Positions 22,746-33,505 are shown, numbered from the stretch's first letter. The stretch is 64,000 bases of DNA from Piezodorus guildinii (GCA_023052935.1 CM041295.1:163108366-163172365); one strand, 5' to 3'. A program made the numbers and translations. The notes: generated from the sequence alone by a model not told the origin.

Positions 22746-23100
22746 CAATTAAAATTAATTAATCATTTCAGCTTATTAGAATTAAGACAAAATGAGTGAA
22801 TATAAATAATCAACTGAAGGAGAAAACAGCAGAAATATGTTCCATGGTAAAGTTTTCTTTTCGGCGAAGAATAGTAATGTAGATGTAGACCTTAAGATTT
22901 TTTTAAATATTTACTTTATGTACAAAACCGTAAAATGTAATGGACAGTTTTTAAAAGCGGATAAAATTAAGTTATTATTGTGGATAATAATTTTAGATTG
23001 CTTAATAAGAAATCAATGTCTACATTTGAACTCAACGTCATTTTTAAAAACTAATTTCGACTTTTATATCATTTTAATGTTCTTAAATTGACTTTAACAA
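22745..23100. other. No recognisable gene
   Basis: An 84-codon frame (22837-23091) lacks any family signature. Confidence 0.4.
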
Positions 23101-23215
23101 GCGAGGTAACTGAAAGTTATCTTATTTTAAGTTTACCAGCAGTAATTGGCCTCTGGCCTGTTGGTGGATGTTGTAGAACAACCGATATATCATAAAAATA
23201 AATGATAAAATAAGC
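23100..23215 (+). mobile_element. Non-LTR 3' tail
   Basis: GGCCTCTGGCCTGTTGGTGG followed by ATGTTGTAGAACAA and AATAAATGATAAAATAA is the style of LINE 3' end also seen at 17880-17970. Coding sequence is absent. Confidence 0.35.
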
Positions 23216-23376
23216 AATAAAGTTGAGTTGAGCTTGCTAATAGCTCGCCAATGGTCACCTAGGAAGTCTGATTCGCTATGGTCTACTCATCATAGATAAT
23301 TACTGGGCTTCTCCGTCGGCCACGAGCTCACAATTCTGTTTTCTTTACTTATCATTTAAACAATAAAGTTTTAATC

Positions 23377-23685
23377 TGTCTATATATATATAAAATGATT
23401 TTGCGTTTCATGTGTTCCGCTAACTACTTCTGAAGCACGCTACGGATTTAGACATTCGGTCAATACACAGTAATTAAGTTTTTCTTCAGAAGGAGAAATT
23501 ATATTTTTTGTAATCGCTTCATCAAAAATGATTTCCTGTAATAGACTTATTGTATACCAACCATTTGAGATTTTACAAAAGTTGATATCCAACAAAAGAA
23601 GTCGTACAAGTTGATAGAAGGCGTTATAAGCCCATAAACTAATGAACATATGTTTCCGTGATTTTCACCGACATTATTTTTTTTG
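23377..23685 (+). mobile_element. Helitron 5' part, interrupted
   Basis: TCTATATATATATAAAATGA opens the element at about 23379. The following sequence (ACTTCTGAAGCACGCTACGG, TTTTTCTTCAGAAGGAG, GTACAAGTTGATAGAAGG, CCCATAAACTAATGAACATA) repeats in a diverged form at 24440-24760 and partly at 27130-27290. A Jockey-C fragment follows at 23690, apparently inserted in it: the repeat at 24740 reads on through the sequence cut here. Confidence 0.5.
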
Positions 23686-23689
23686 TTTT

Positions 23690-24212
23690 GTTTTTTATTA
23701 TTTTTTATTATTGAATATCACAATCTGTTCTTATTAGGGTATTTATAATAGTTATCAAGTATAACACTTGTTAACTACATTCATCCAATATTTACTAAAC
23801 TATAAAATAATGTACAATATAGAATTAATATAATATTTACAAAGTCATACAATCCTCAAACATACAGCACATTTAGTGGAGAATCAAGCCAGTGCTAGAA
23901 CTCCGATATACATGTTTACAAGAGGTCGCGGGGCCACTGCCGTTGCAACCTTCTAGGAGGATGGTAAGGATGTGTGGAGCTGGATAGGGATTGAGCCAAA
24001 GGATTGGGGTAACGGATAAGGTTCTGATGGAATTTGGAAAATTGATGGAGAAGAATGGATGGAATAATTCCCAAAATAAATGGAACATGTAGGTCGTGGA
24101 GTAAGGTATGGTTGGTGAAATAATGAGGATCATTAACTATTGTTCGGAGGAATTTTGATTGAAAGTGTTGAATGCGTTTGATGTTAAAAAATTTGGCTGT
24201 CCCCCACAGTTC
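23690..24212 (-). pseudogene. Jockey-C family 3' end copy
   Basis: The minus strand encodes the last part of ORF2, from the GTAKFF-like end of the WGT region (24205) through ILRTIVNDPHYFTN and PRRLQRQWPRDLL (about 23918), then about 220 bases of 3' UTR to an AATAATAAAAAAT-type tail near 23695. A 9-bp insertion-like irregularity sits near 24040. It matches the 16.3 kb copy most closely. Confidence 0.75.
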
Positions 24213-25700
24213 AATCGAATTTCAACGACAACTAAATCAAACTTAAAATGTATGGTTTTATCCATTTTTAGGGTTCAAATTACACAGTGACTCGTTGTCA
24301 TTGTTTTGAAACAATTTTAGCTCAAACTACTAATTTAATGTTGTAGTGAATATCGATAATTTGAGCTAATATAAAACAATTTTTTTTTTCATAATATCTC
24401 TTATTTTCTTCTTCCCTAACTTGACCTAATAAAATGATGTCGCTTTTCTTACTTGATTTTGATACGGTATTCAAGGGATTAAGACATTATGAATGTTTAT
24501 AAGTAAAATAAATTGCCATCAAGTTTTTCTTTAGCAGGAAAAATTTAATTTTCTGTAATTAAGGCATCAACAAATTATTCCAGAAATATGAGTTACAATC
24601 TAGACATATAATATAGCGTTGAAATCGCAAGGTTTTAGAAAGTTTATATACTATAAAATAAGCCGTAAAAGTTAATAGAAAGATGTTAATAGCCCATAAA
24701 TTTATAAACATATTATTCCATCATTTTCACCGAACATTATTCGAAACAATTTAAGCTCAAACTACCAAGTTAATTTTGTAATACATATTGATGATTTGAA
24801 ATATAATAATTGTGTTTAAAATATAAGTAACACAAAATCTCAGAATTCCCTTAATTTAACGAACGTTAATTTCTCATAAATATGTCATTTCCAACAGATC
24901 GCAGTATGTAAAATGTTAAGATGTGCCCTTAGGCCTTACCTATTTAATATATAATATATCGTTGGAAAGGCTTTGGAACATTGTTATCTCACATAAAAAG
25001 TTGTAGAAGGTAATGCTGAGTTACAAAAAAGACATAAATTTAAATGTTGTAGATAACAATTTCTGTATGTATGTGTATACATATATATATCTGTTGATCC
25101 CTATAAGCATAAGGATGGTTTGGGAAACCTGGGTGTCAATATCAAAGATATAGGGGTGTTGGGATAAAACGTAATTTTAGACTTACTGGGGATTATCCAC
25201 CATCACCTCCATAGCATTAAAGAGTAAACTTAGTTTATATTTTTATTTATAATGTGCACACCAAATGTTTATATTTTAAATGTAGTTAAAGTGAGTAATA
25301 AAAAAAATAAATAATGTAAATACTAAAGGGTACTTATTTGCCATTCGTAATCGTCCAGACCTTGCCGCTCGACATTTTTGATTTTGGTAATTTTTTGACC
25401 AGTTATTCTCTCTCTTTTCATGAATATAAAACCATAGATACATTCGTTTTCAGGCCAATACTTTTAGTATTGCAACCGTTTTAAGTCAGCTTCCCTGGCA
25501 AAAACATGTGATGGGGAAATCTTTTTAATTCCTGTAATTTTTTAGGTATCAAATCAAAACAATAAGATAAGGAAATGTTTTATATTTTTGTCTTATTTGG
25601 TTTGTCTTATAGTCGGTTGATGAGCTGAGGGCCAGTCAGGAAAGGCAAGTATTATTTGATGTATTATATTTCAAAAACAAACTAGGTCTCAGCCACTAAA
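24213..25700. other. Helitron-like and other diverged repeats, no gene
   Basis: 24430-24770 is a diverged copy of the 23.4 kb Helitron segment. TTGAAACAATTTTAGCTCAA at 24302 and CGAAACAATTTAAGCTCAAA at 24741 are a second local duplicate. 25330-25570 resembles 18115-18250. No ORF of interest. Confidence 0.45.
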
Positions 25701-25714
25701 TTTTATCCTATAGT

Positions 25715-25976
25715 ATGGGAAGGATGAACAACGGCTTAAGGTTTTCGAAAATAAGGTACTGCGAAAAATATTTGGTCCAAAGAGAGATGAGGCCACTGGG
25801 GAGTTTAGAAGGTTGCACAACGCGGAATTGCGGAGCTTGTACCCTGTGAATATAATTGAGTTGATAGCATCGCGGAGACTCAAATGGGCGAGTAAAGTTG
25901 TTGGGCTCGGTGAGGCGGAGTTAGGTGGTATCGGCACCGAACCTTCGGGTTCGGTAAGCCTATTATTATTCTGAAG
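25715..25976 (+). pseudogene. RTE-like LINE 3' end fragment with internal deletion
   Basis: The plus strand encodes DEQRLKVFENKVLRKIFGP, DEATGEFRRLHNAEL and ASRRLKWASKVVGL, nearly identical to the intact frame at 40194-41903. Immediately after VVGL it jumps to the last 20 or so codons, losing the GRRPKGRPKRRW segment, and ends with CCTTCGGGTTCGGTAAGCC and (TAT)n, the same tail as element D. A second, internally deleted copy of the same family. Confidence 0.9.
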
Positions 25977-26011
25977 ATGAGGAGATAAGACCTCGAAACG
26001 TAAATATGTAT
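25975..26011 (+). ncRNA. Hammerhead-ribozyme-like motif
   Basis: CTGAAGATGAGG, loop AGATAAGA, CCTCGAAACGTAA repeats the core boxes and the GAGG/CCUC helix found in the 1.4-2.1 kb inverted repeat. It directly follows the TAT tail of the RTE fragment. Only one arm is visible here. Confidence 0.35.
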
Positions 26012-26049
26012 TGTTGATGTGATGTTAAATATATTTATGAGAAGAGAGT

Positions 26050-27000
26050 GTTCTAATTTGAATATAATAATAAATGTATACTCTTGGTGGATAGTGATTT
26101 GAAATTAAATTAATAAGTGATTTTGGGCCTATATTTATGTCTCAGTTATGGAAGTTACGTGATCAAATTGAATTAATAGAATTTCAATTTATGATTAGGA
26201 TATAGATGTAAATTTTATATAGTTGTTTTTAAATTTATAATTTATTGTATGCTTGATTTTGATGTATATTGTTTTTAGTTAGGATGCAATATTTTGAAAA
26301 AGAAACAATAGAGTTGGAAACGTCAAACGATAATATTGAAATAATGTGATAATAAATATATGATTTTTAAAGAGAATAGTTCTAATTAAAATATAATAAT
26401 TAATTATTCTTAATAAATATAAATTTTAGAGATATTGGACATCTTACTCTATCTTTTTTCTCGATTTCACAAGAATTACTTTGTAAGAAAATCCCTCACC
26501 ATACAAACAGAGGTTGCATTTGACAGGAAGTCTTTTCATACACATTGTTTCTTTTATAAAGAAGATTTATCAATACAATCATCATGTTATTGTTACTAAA
26601 GGCTTGTAATAGTGACAATGGCTCATCGAAAGATGTAAGAAAGGTTGCTCTAATTATGGGGAGTTGAGGGAAGGAAGGAGTGTGAGAAGTAAAGGATTTC
26701 TAAAGGAGAGGAAACAATGTTTTTGTGAGAGGTGGTTAGGCCCGTTGAGATTTTATTTCCAGGTGCCTTGCCCGGATTTGATGGTTCATTATGGCATTAG
26801 GAGTCAAAGAGAGCGGTTAAAAACGTAAATAATTTAATTGTGAAAAGGAGGGGTGGGTCGGAAGTAGGTCATCATGGTCACCGCGCCAATGGGCCGAACA
26901 TCCGCGATCCGTGGGAAACCGTCTCTTCACGTATCTTCTGCCTTTCAATGAGCAACTCTTTCTGCTCCTCAGTTCAATGTCTCTTTTTATCATTAAAATT
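26050..27000. other. Unique sequence, no gene seen
   Basis: 26600-26960 is GC-elevated with homopurine stretches (GGGAAGGAAGGAGTG) and no convincing coding frame. Possible regulatory or conserved non-coding DNA; nothing proves it. Confidence 0.4.
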
Positions 27001-27002
27001 TA

Positions 27003-27085
27003 TATATACACTAGCGACCCGCCCGGATGAAATTTATATGTGTTGTTAGAACCTACCAATTGCAGGCCAATCAGCCTCCTAAATA
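27003..27085 (-). mobile_element. Helitron 3' terminus on the minus strand
   Basis: On the minus strand CATCCGGGCGGGTCGCTAGT ends at about 27010: a short GCG/CGC hairpin followed by CTAG, the Helitron 3' signature. It is related to the plus-strand termini at 27581-27667 (GGGCGGGTCCGCTAGT). Confidence 0.5.
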
Positions 27086-27667
27086 TCTCTCTATATAAAA
27101 TTAAAACGCGATTTTGAGACAAATCCACCAGACGGATTTTGATACGGTTTAGAGCATTCTTTCCTGGAGGTTTACAGGGGAAATACATCGCAATTGAGCT
27201 TTTCTTTAAACGGGAAAAATAATGCAATAAAATAAACCGTGTAAACAAATATAAAGTTGTTGAAAGATCATAAACTTATGGACATATGTTATTGGTAAAT
27301 AGGAAGGTTATGATAGTTAAATGTGGCAACCGTCGTACAGGATCCTGCGTTATATTTTTCCATTTAGTATGAAAGATTTTAGGGGACGTTAAAAGGTGGT
27401 CCCGAGCCTGTGCGATGACAGGTATTCGATAAAGATCCCTATCCTAATAAAACCTGGATAGGAGAAACTTAGGACTCCTATTGTAGCATAAACTGACGTT
27501 AAATAAATAAAAAAACAAGCAATCAAATTTTCTTCATATGGAAAAATTAATTTTTCCCTTATCTGTGCTTCAATGCTAGTAATATCTAAGCAGGGGCGGG
27601 TCCGCTAGTAATATCTAAGCAGGGGCGGGTCCGCTAGTAATATCTAAGCAGGGGCGGGTCCGCTAGT
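27086..27667 (+). mobile_element. Non-autonomous Helitron with three 3' termini
   Basis: It starts TCTCTCTATATAAAATTAAA after A. The 5' part resembles the Helitron segments at 23.4 and 24.4 kb (GATACGGTTTAGAGCATT, CAATTGAGCTTTTCTTTAAA, AAAGTTGTTGAAAGATC, CATAAACTTATGGACATATG). It ends in the hairpin GCGGGTCCGC followed by CTAGT. No Rep/helicase coding sequence. Segment 27385-27510 may be a captured LINE tail (TAAATAAATAAAA). Confidence 0.6.
27581..27667 (+). repeat. 29-bp Helitron 3' end in three perfect tandem copies
   Basis: Units 27581-27609, 27610-27638 and 27639-27667 are identical: AATATCTAAGCAGGGGCGGG then TCCGCTAGT. Each ends in the terminal hairpin and CTAGT. A partial GCTAGT also precedes the first unit (27575-27580). 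Confidence 0.95.
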
Positions 27668-27764
27668 ATATCTAAAGATATTTCAAAAACTCTTAGTAAC
27701 CAGATTAGTAAAGCAAGTCAATGAGCCCATATTTCAATAGACATTCAAAACTATCACAAATAAA

Positions 27765-28417
27765 CAAATTGGTTCTATACAAAACTCCCATCCGTACTAT
27801 ATTGACCTATTCTACCCCAGTCTGGAGTTACACATGGGAATAGAACTACCCAAAAATGGAGGTGGATCAAAAGACATGTATAAAAATAGTAAATAATTAT
27901 GCTCGCTATACGCGAATCACAACTATGATATCCCTTTTACAACACCCATCGATTAAAATATATACATATTCGCTTTCACAAGTTTTTTTCCCTTACCTTT
28001 TATACCTTGTAAATTATGACAACTCTAGCATTTGAAAAATCAGTGACTATAAAAAAAATAATGTGAAACGTTATTCACACAAAAGTACGAAACACATATT
28101 ACTTAATTAACTGTGGAATGTGAAAATGTATTAGTTTAGAATACACTGATGAAATCAACAATTTATTATTATGTGAATTATATGCCTTATTTACATTATG
28201 TTAATAATAAATTTGTTTTGTTTTTTACTTTACATCTTTTTATTGTATAGTTTTTTTGTTTTTTTTTTAGGTTATTCCTACTGTTTTAAAAGTAACTCTA
28301 CAAATAACCATTAATCCCTATTGTAAATATCACTCAAGTGTATCATGTAATTTGTGTAATATCACAACATGTTTAAATTATGGGGCTTGTGGCCACAAGT
28401 ATTTTTACACTAAAAGA

Positions 28418-28448
<31 letters not shown>
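27765..28448 (+). pseudogene. LINE 3' end fragment with poly(A)
   Basis: The plus strand in shifting frames reads NKLVLYKTPIRTI-like, then YSTPVWSYTWE, PKMEVDQKTCIKIVNNYARYTRI and HPSIKIYTYSLSQ, the thumb and C-terminal region of a Jockey-like RT. A 3' UTR follows and a tail of about 27 A at 28421-28448. It is 5'-truncated and broken. Confidence 0.65.
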
Positions 28449-28449
<1 letters not shown>

Positions 28450-28744
28450 TGCTGTTATTTATATTTAAAAAAATCAGTTTGACCAGTTAAGAGCTTATTA
28501 CTTTGAGATTAAGAGTTCATGGTAACGAAAAGTACACTTAGCAAGAAAATATTATGTTTATTTTATCATGTTTATTAATTCCTATATGTAATCATCAGTA
28601 GAAATGAGAAACATGAATTGGTAAACAAATCAAAATTGGTTCCGTTTATTTGCATTATTATTTTTTTTTTCATACATTAAACGGTTCCCACGATTTATTA
28701 CTATTTTATAGAATGCATTTCAAAAGTTTGATTTAGTTTACTGT

Positions 28745-29234
28745 GGAGGCCTTTGACCGAGTGTGGCACCCGGGATTGCTTTATTAACTCCGTCTATTTC
28801 TCCCTCCTACTAATTTTCTTATTATCCAGTCCTTCCTTGCTGATAGATCTTTCCAAATAAATCACCACAGTTCCAATTTCTCCCTTTTTTCTCAGTCTGC
28901 TGGTGTTCCTTAAGGCAGCATCCTAGTACCCGTTCTTTATACAGTCTATACAGCTGATATCCAAACCCATCCTAACACTTTCCTTTCTACCTATGCTGAT
29001 AACACGTGTGTGCCATCGGTAGATAATGATTCATTAACTGCCTCCAACACTCTTCAACACCAAATCCGAGAACTTGAAGTATGGTGCCAGAATTTGAGGA
29101 TTGAAATTAATTCTAACAAATCCCACCAAATAACCTTTACCCTTTGTCTGTAACCCATGACTTCCTGCCCTGCAGTATCCTCTAATGACACTCCACTAGC
29201 CCCTGTTGAACAGATTCGATACCTAGGACTCAAC
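28745..29234 (+). pseudogene. Jockey-A family RT palm fragment with mutated active site
   Basis: Translation starts at EAFDRVWHPGLLY, passes the SFQINHHSSNFS region, SAGVP-stop-GSILVPVLYTV, STYADNTCVPSV, VWCQNLRIEINSNKS and PMTSCPAVSSNDTP, and ends at QIRYLGLN. This is the RT palm only. The catalytic FADD of Jockey is YADN, so the second Asp is lost, and there are several stop codons. Both ends are abrupt; the piece covers the portion that is deleted in elements A and B. Confidence 0.85.
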
Positions 29235-29990
29235 AATGACAAGAGTGATGTTCCCTTTTTTAATGGCCACCATTTTGTAATCCACCCGTTTCAAATTGGC
29301 AGACGTGTATTTTTTGCTTTACTATGATGGATACTTTGCATAAAACATCCTAAAAATTTTGGTAAAGTGGGTTGCATTTTTCGTTGCTGGCTCACGGACT
29401 ATTAGGTTTTAGTAGGTAGAGAAGGGCAGCCGAATACAGGTCAGAGTGGAGGAGGATCCTTGACGAGGCCAAGGTCCTGCAAGGACCATCGCGCCCTTAG
29501 ATAGATAGAATATTAGTTTCATTTAATCAATTCAGACAACCTATCTTATATTCATATTGTTATTCTAATGTTAAAGATACTTTAACAGTCCTCAAAATTA
29601 AGTAATATGTTTTTGATGCTACTATTCCTAGTATTAGAAAAGAAGTAAAGGTAGTGAATTATTGTAAGATTCTTAATTAAACCCCTAAAGTTCTGGGATG
29701 ATGAGAGTAGCTTGACAAATTAATTATTAGTTTTGATGAGGACCGTGCGCTAATCAATCAAGATCCTTGATTTTTTTTTTCTTTCTTGAAGGATTCATCT
29801 GACTAAATCTGTTCCCCGAAGCATTATGATAGAAGTTAGGATAACTAATTAGTAGTTGGAAGATTCAACGAAAACTATAAAATGCACCTTCGAAAGTTTG
29901 GTAGGAGTCATGGATTAAATCAACGAAAATTATCATTAATATTTTCTCTTAAGTTCGTAGGCCTCGCCCTCTCCTCTAAAAGTTCGGAGG
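29235..29990. other. No clear gene; possible LINE C-terminal scrap
   Basis: Near 29430-29500 the plus strand can be read as RSEWRRILDEAKVLQG followed by PSRP, a style of ending seen in some LINE ORF2 proteins, then GATAGATAGA. Too short to assign. The remainder is AT-rich and unassigned. Confidence 0.3.
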
Positions 29991-29992
29991 AA

Positions 29993-30712
29993 TACAAAAT
30001 CTGATGCGCGAAATACACGACTTATACTTACCTCAATTTATTAATTTTCAAATACAGTTAAAGATGAAAATAAGTGAAATTAATAAAATTAAGTTTCAAT
30101 AGAAACATGTGTTTTATTAAATAATCTATTATATTTTTATCTAAAACAATGAGTTAGTTTTATCGGCTTTACATCGTTCCACTTTTAAAATAATAATTTT
30201 TCTAAAATATTTAGCTTTCCAACGGTATCTTTTGCATCTATATTACTGTTCTTATGTTAAAAACACAAATATTGCATTACAAATTTATTTGTTAGTTTTT
30301 TTTTTTGAGTGTCGAATTCGGTCAACTTAAATATTTACCTATTTTTTTATCAATGTTAACAAGACGATATGGTTAATTGTCATAAATCTACAAACCTAAA
30401 CGTAATTTAGAAAAGGAAGATTTAAAATTTTACATCGATATAGCTTGTTTTTAAAAAAATAGTAAAAAGGTGCAAAATGTCTGGCATAAAATAAAACTTC
30501 CGGTCGGCCAATTTTTATGAAAAAGTTGTTGTAACATAACGGGCTTATAGTTGTTTTAAATATTAAATATCAGTTCCGTATAACTTTTCGTTTTTGTACT
30601 AGACTTATTACGCACGGACGGATACACAGAAGTTTTTGCGTTTAGAACCGTTTAAAAACTGAAATTCAAAATTTTCACGATCGCAATAATTCATTTATAA
30701 GTAAGCGAAAGT
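29993..30712 (+). repeat. Dispersed repeat R, copy 3
   Basis: Parallel to 3780-4676 for its full length with smaller gaps (shared TAGTTTTATCGGCTTTACAT-type block, TTACTGTTCTTATGTT, GGTGCAAAATGTCTGG, TTTTCACGATCGCAATAAT, GTAAGCGAAAGTA). Confidence 0.75.
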
Positions 30713-30869
30713 AAAAAGGTATTAGGATAAAAGGTGTAGTTAAAAAAAGGTTTTACTTCCAAGCCAGTGCTTAATTTTAAATTAATAGGAGTACAGATAA
30801 TGTTAGGAAAAAATTACCTATATTTTCGTTCTACTTTTTGTTGATTTGAAGGTCAAAAGAGTATCTGAG

Positions 30870-31255
30870 TGACAAATATAAAAAGTTATAAAACTTTATA
30901 CGGAAGAGAATCGAATTAGGAAAGATCTGTTAAAAGCCGCGGTTTGATGGGGCGTGATATAAAGGTCTGATGGGCCGCGAACGAGTGCTGAGGGTGTGAG
31001 CGGTAGATTTAAATGAAAATATATCCGAGATGTACGACGGAAAGCGTGATTGGGAAACTTAGAAGATGTAGGACGCTTCAAACTGTAGGAAGGGTAAAGC
31101 AAGTTCAACTCTTCGTAGGATCGGTTACTAAGGTGTCACTGGATATCCCAAAGATAAAACGTATGAAGCAGTTAACAATCCTTTTTGTTTTGCTTCGAGA
31201 TCCCCATAGAAACCTCAAACAGTGTACAACAGTAATCAAGGTAGAGACATTTTAA
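30870..31255 (-). pseudogene. LINE ORF2 C-terminal fragment (CR1/R1-like ending)
   Basis: Minus-strand frames give IVNCFIRFIFGISSDTLVT, then RPTSSKFPNHAFRR, then PLTPSALVRGPSD-LYITPHQTAAFNRSFLIRFSSV. This matches the C-terminal pattern of many LINEs (NACIRFIFG, RT-x-x-F-x-x-SF, WN-x-LP). At least one frameshift and stops. It is a different family from elements A-E. Confidence 0.6.
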
Positions 31256-31259
31256 AAGC

Positions 31260-31864
31260 CTACAGGTTTCCAATGGAAGAAGATAATTTAGAAATTTATA
31301 TATATATATATACATAACTTTGAAAATTAAATTCGTGTTTGGAAGTAAAAACAATCTCTAACCACACTTTCCATTCTAATACCTTATTTCCTGTTAAATT
31401 TAATATTTTCCTACAGTTTTAGGGGAGGTTTTCTGTTTCCTCTTGCCGACCTGTTGTGATGCCGATGTACTCCTACCTCTGAACCGTTAGCAAAAATTAA
31501 AGCGGCTCATCTTTAAGTTAAATAATGCAATAAGCAACGTCTATAACCGGTTTTAAAAATTATGAAATAATGAACAATTCGTAGCTTATAATGCAATGAC
31601 TGAAATATTTTCAGACACCACTGTATATGAATAGCCTATTGTTCTCAGACATCAAAGGGATGTACCGCAGGATGACTCTCTGCAACTATCAGTAGACATA
31701 ATTAAAACATCTACATTTTAAAAAAGACGTTCATATTAAAAAGGCTTTTGATTATTTTCATATTCTCTGTTTCAACAATCATCATTTGGATTCATGATAT
31801 TAAACCTATAAAAATAACGTTTAATGCAATCCTTCCAACTATTGTGGCGTTTCTCTGCATCAGT
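31260..31864. other. No recognisable gene
   Basis: AT-rich, with a short TA run at 31299-31314. No repeat match noticed. Confidence 0.4.
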
Positions 31865-31955
31865 GCGCATATTTAAGAGGAAGCAAGGATTGAAACTAAT
31901 GGATTAGAGTGGGAGTGGAGTTTTTTATGGAAAGTGTGATACCTGGTACGGGCTA
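31865..31955 (-). pseudogene. Jockey-A family scrap
   Basis: The minus strand matches element B around 37911-38000 (GTACCAGGTATCACACTTTC, CCACTCCCACTCTAATCCAT, TAGTTTCAATCCTTGCTTCC), the coding region just before the ORF2 C-terminus. It lies immediately upstream of the exon-like ORF. Confidence 0.7.
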
Positions 31956-32026
31956 AAAATAAAAATAAATAAATAAAAAATAATTTAATATAGATTTAAC
32001 GATCCCAATGATTTCAACCCATAAAA

Positions 32027-32482
32027 GCGGGCGGACTCAGAAAGGCAGACTATGTGGTCCCGAAAGATCTCCCGACTGACTAGGGGTCGTCATAATCGAA
32101 TGATCGAATGATTAATATGCATTCTGAGAGACAATATGCCACAATTCCCATCTCTATGATGGCTGAGCGCAGGTGGAAGTATGATATAATTTATGTGATG
32201 AGAAAAAAAAAAAAAAAAAAAAGATCGTTTAATTATCCGATCTCCCTCTCTCGATTATCGTTAAACAATTCAGTTCGAATGATCATTAGTTTCTCCAAAC
32301 CGATTAATCCGATAATCAATTATTTCGAATGATTGAAATAATCGAATGATCCGATAATCGTCATTCGATTATGCCCACCCCTACGACTGACACCCTGCAT
32401 GCATGGCGCATTGGAAGATCCAAGTTGGGTTATAACGACTTGGTTAACAATGGTATTAAAAACTTAGAAATACTAGCTGAAG
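32027..32482 (+). pseudogene. Candidate host coding exon split by a MITE
   Basis: If the MITE at 32081-32383 and one target-site copy (32384-32391) are ignored, one frame stays open for about 148 bases: AGGLRKADYVVPKDLPTD, then TLHAWRIGRSKLGYND, LVNNGIKNLEILAEG. It ends at G 32482 followed by GTATGT, a strong splice donor. Possible acceptors are AG at 32026-32027 or 32039-32040. Codon use is balanced and unlike the AT-rich surroundings. I do not recognise the protein. With the MITE in place a TAG follows the target site at once, so the exon is truncated. A fragment of an unknown transposon protein is the alternative. Confidence 0.4.
32081..32383. mobile_element. hAT-type MITE, copy 1
   Basis: TAGGGGTCGTCATAATCGAA at the left and, read inward from the right, TAGGGGTGGGCATAATCGAA form the terminal inverted repeats. 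A perfect 8-bp target duplication CGACTGAC lies at 32073-32080 and 32384-32391, the hallmark of hAT elements. 303 bp, no coding capacity, many CGATTAT/ATAATCG inverted motifs inside and an A20 tract at about 32203-32222. Confidence 0.95.
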
Positions 32483-32483
32483 G

Positions 32484-33505
32484 TATGTACTAAATTACTA
32501 GATGGGTAGATAGATGAACAGATTAAGTGAATAAATACAATAGGTAATATTTTTGTCACCCGACAAATTTGAAAATTGGATCAATGATAGTAATTGCTAT
32601 TGCTACTTTCTCTCATTATATTTTAAGATCCAACGCCTTAATGGATAAATAATAGGAATTTTCTAAAGAGCCGTATTTAACCATGTAGAGAGAAATAATA
32701 CATTCACAATCAAATAAGATTATTAACATTAAATAGATATATATTATGCATTGTCTGATAACACTATTCATTAACCAGCGTCTGAATTGGATTAAGAAAT
32801 AAAGCCAAAAAATGCGTTTTTGACTTGAGAATCATCACCTCTAAGTTGACCAAATTTCCGAAACAGGTGAAATATGTGGGAGACAAGTCTGGCGAATAGA
32901 ATAGAATTAATGGATTTTTTTTTTACAAGTTTTGATGCGTTATGACAATACCACTTCCGCCCTATATAGATGTGATGGTTTTACATCTGGGTAAAAAGAA
33001 TAAATGAATTATACCTCATATTATCCTCTTCAATCTATTGTCTTGTTGTTTCTTGCGGCTTGATGTTCGAGTGTACAAACTTCAACTCTCAATAAAATAC
33101 TTGTTTACCTAATTTCTATTTTGAACAGTTTAATTTAAATATATGGAACTCCTCTTATTTTAATTATTTCATTATCAATAATAATAATATTATATCATGA
33201 TATTTTATATATGAAAGTTTGGAGGCTTTCCCTCTTCTCTAGATACATCGCTAAAACAATATTCATCATCATGATAATAGTAGATATCTTGTTATTTTCG
33301 ACTAAATTAAAAAAATTATAATGTATGATATTATTATATACCTTGACTGTAATAACAGCAATATATCAATCCAAATTTACATTACGTTACATTACATCGA
33401 ATCATAGTATAATAATTAACAAACATAACTTTGATTTTAATAATAATAAGAGTAGAATAAGGATTATAGTACATCCGAAGAGAGATTGGAGAATAATACA
33501 AATTT
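32484..33505. other. AT-rich, possible intron or intergenic
   Basis: No repeat or coding match. If the exon at 32482 is real, TTATATTTTAAG at 32616-32627 would be a fair acceptor giving a very short final exon ending at TAA 32639-32641; this is speculative. Confidence 0.3.

Noticed and set aside
22837..23091. 84-codon plus-strand frame
   Set aside because: Lys/Asn/Ile-rich as expected of AT-rich noise, without motifs.
32108..32332. 74-codon frame
   Set aside because: Lies within the hAT MITE and includes its A tract.
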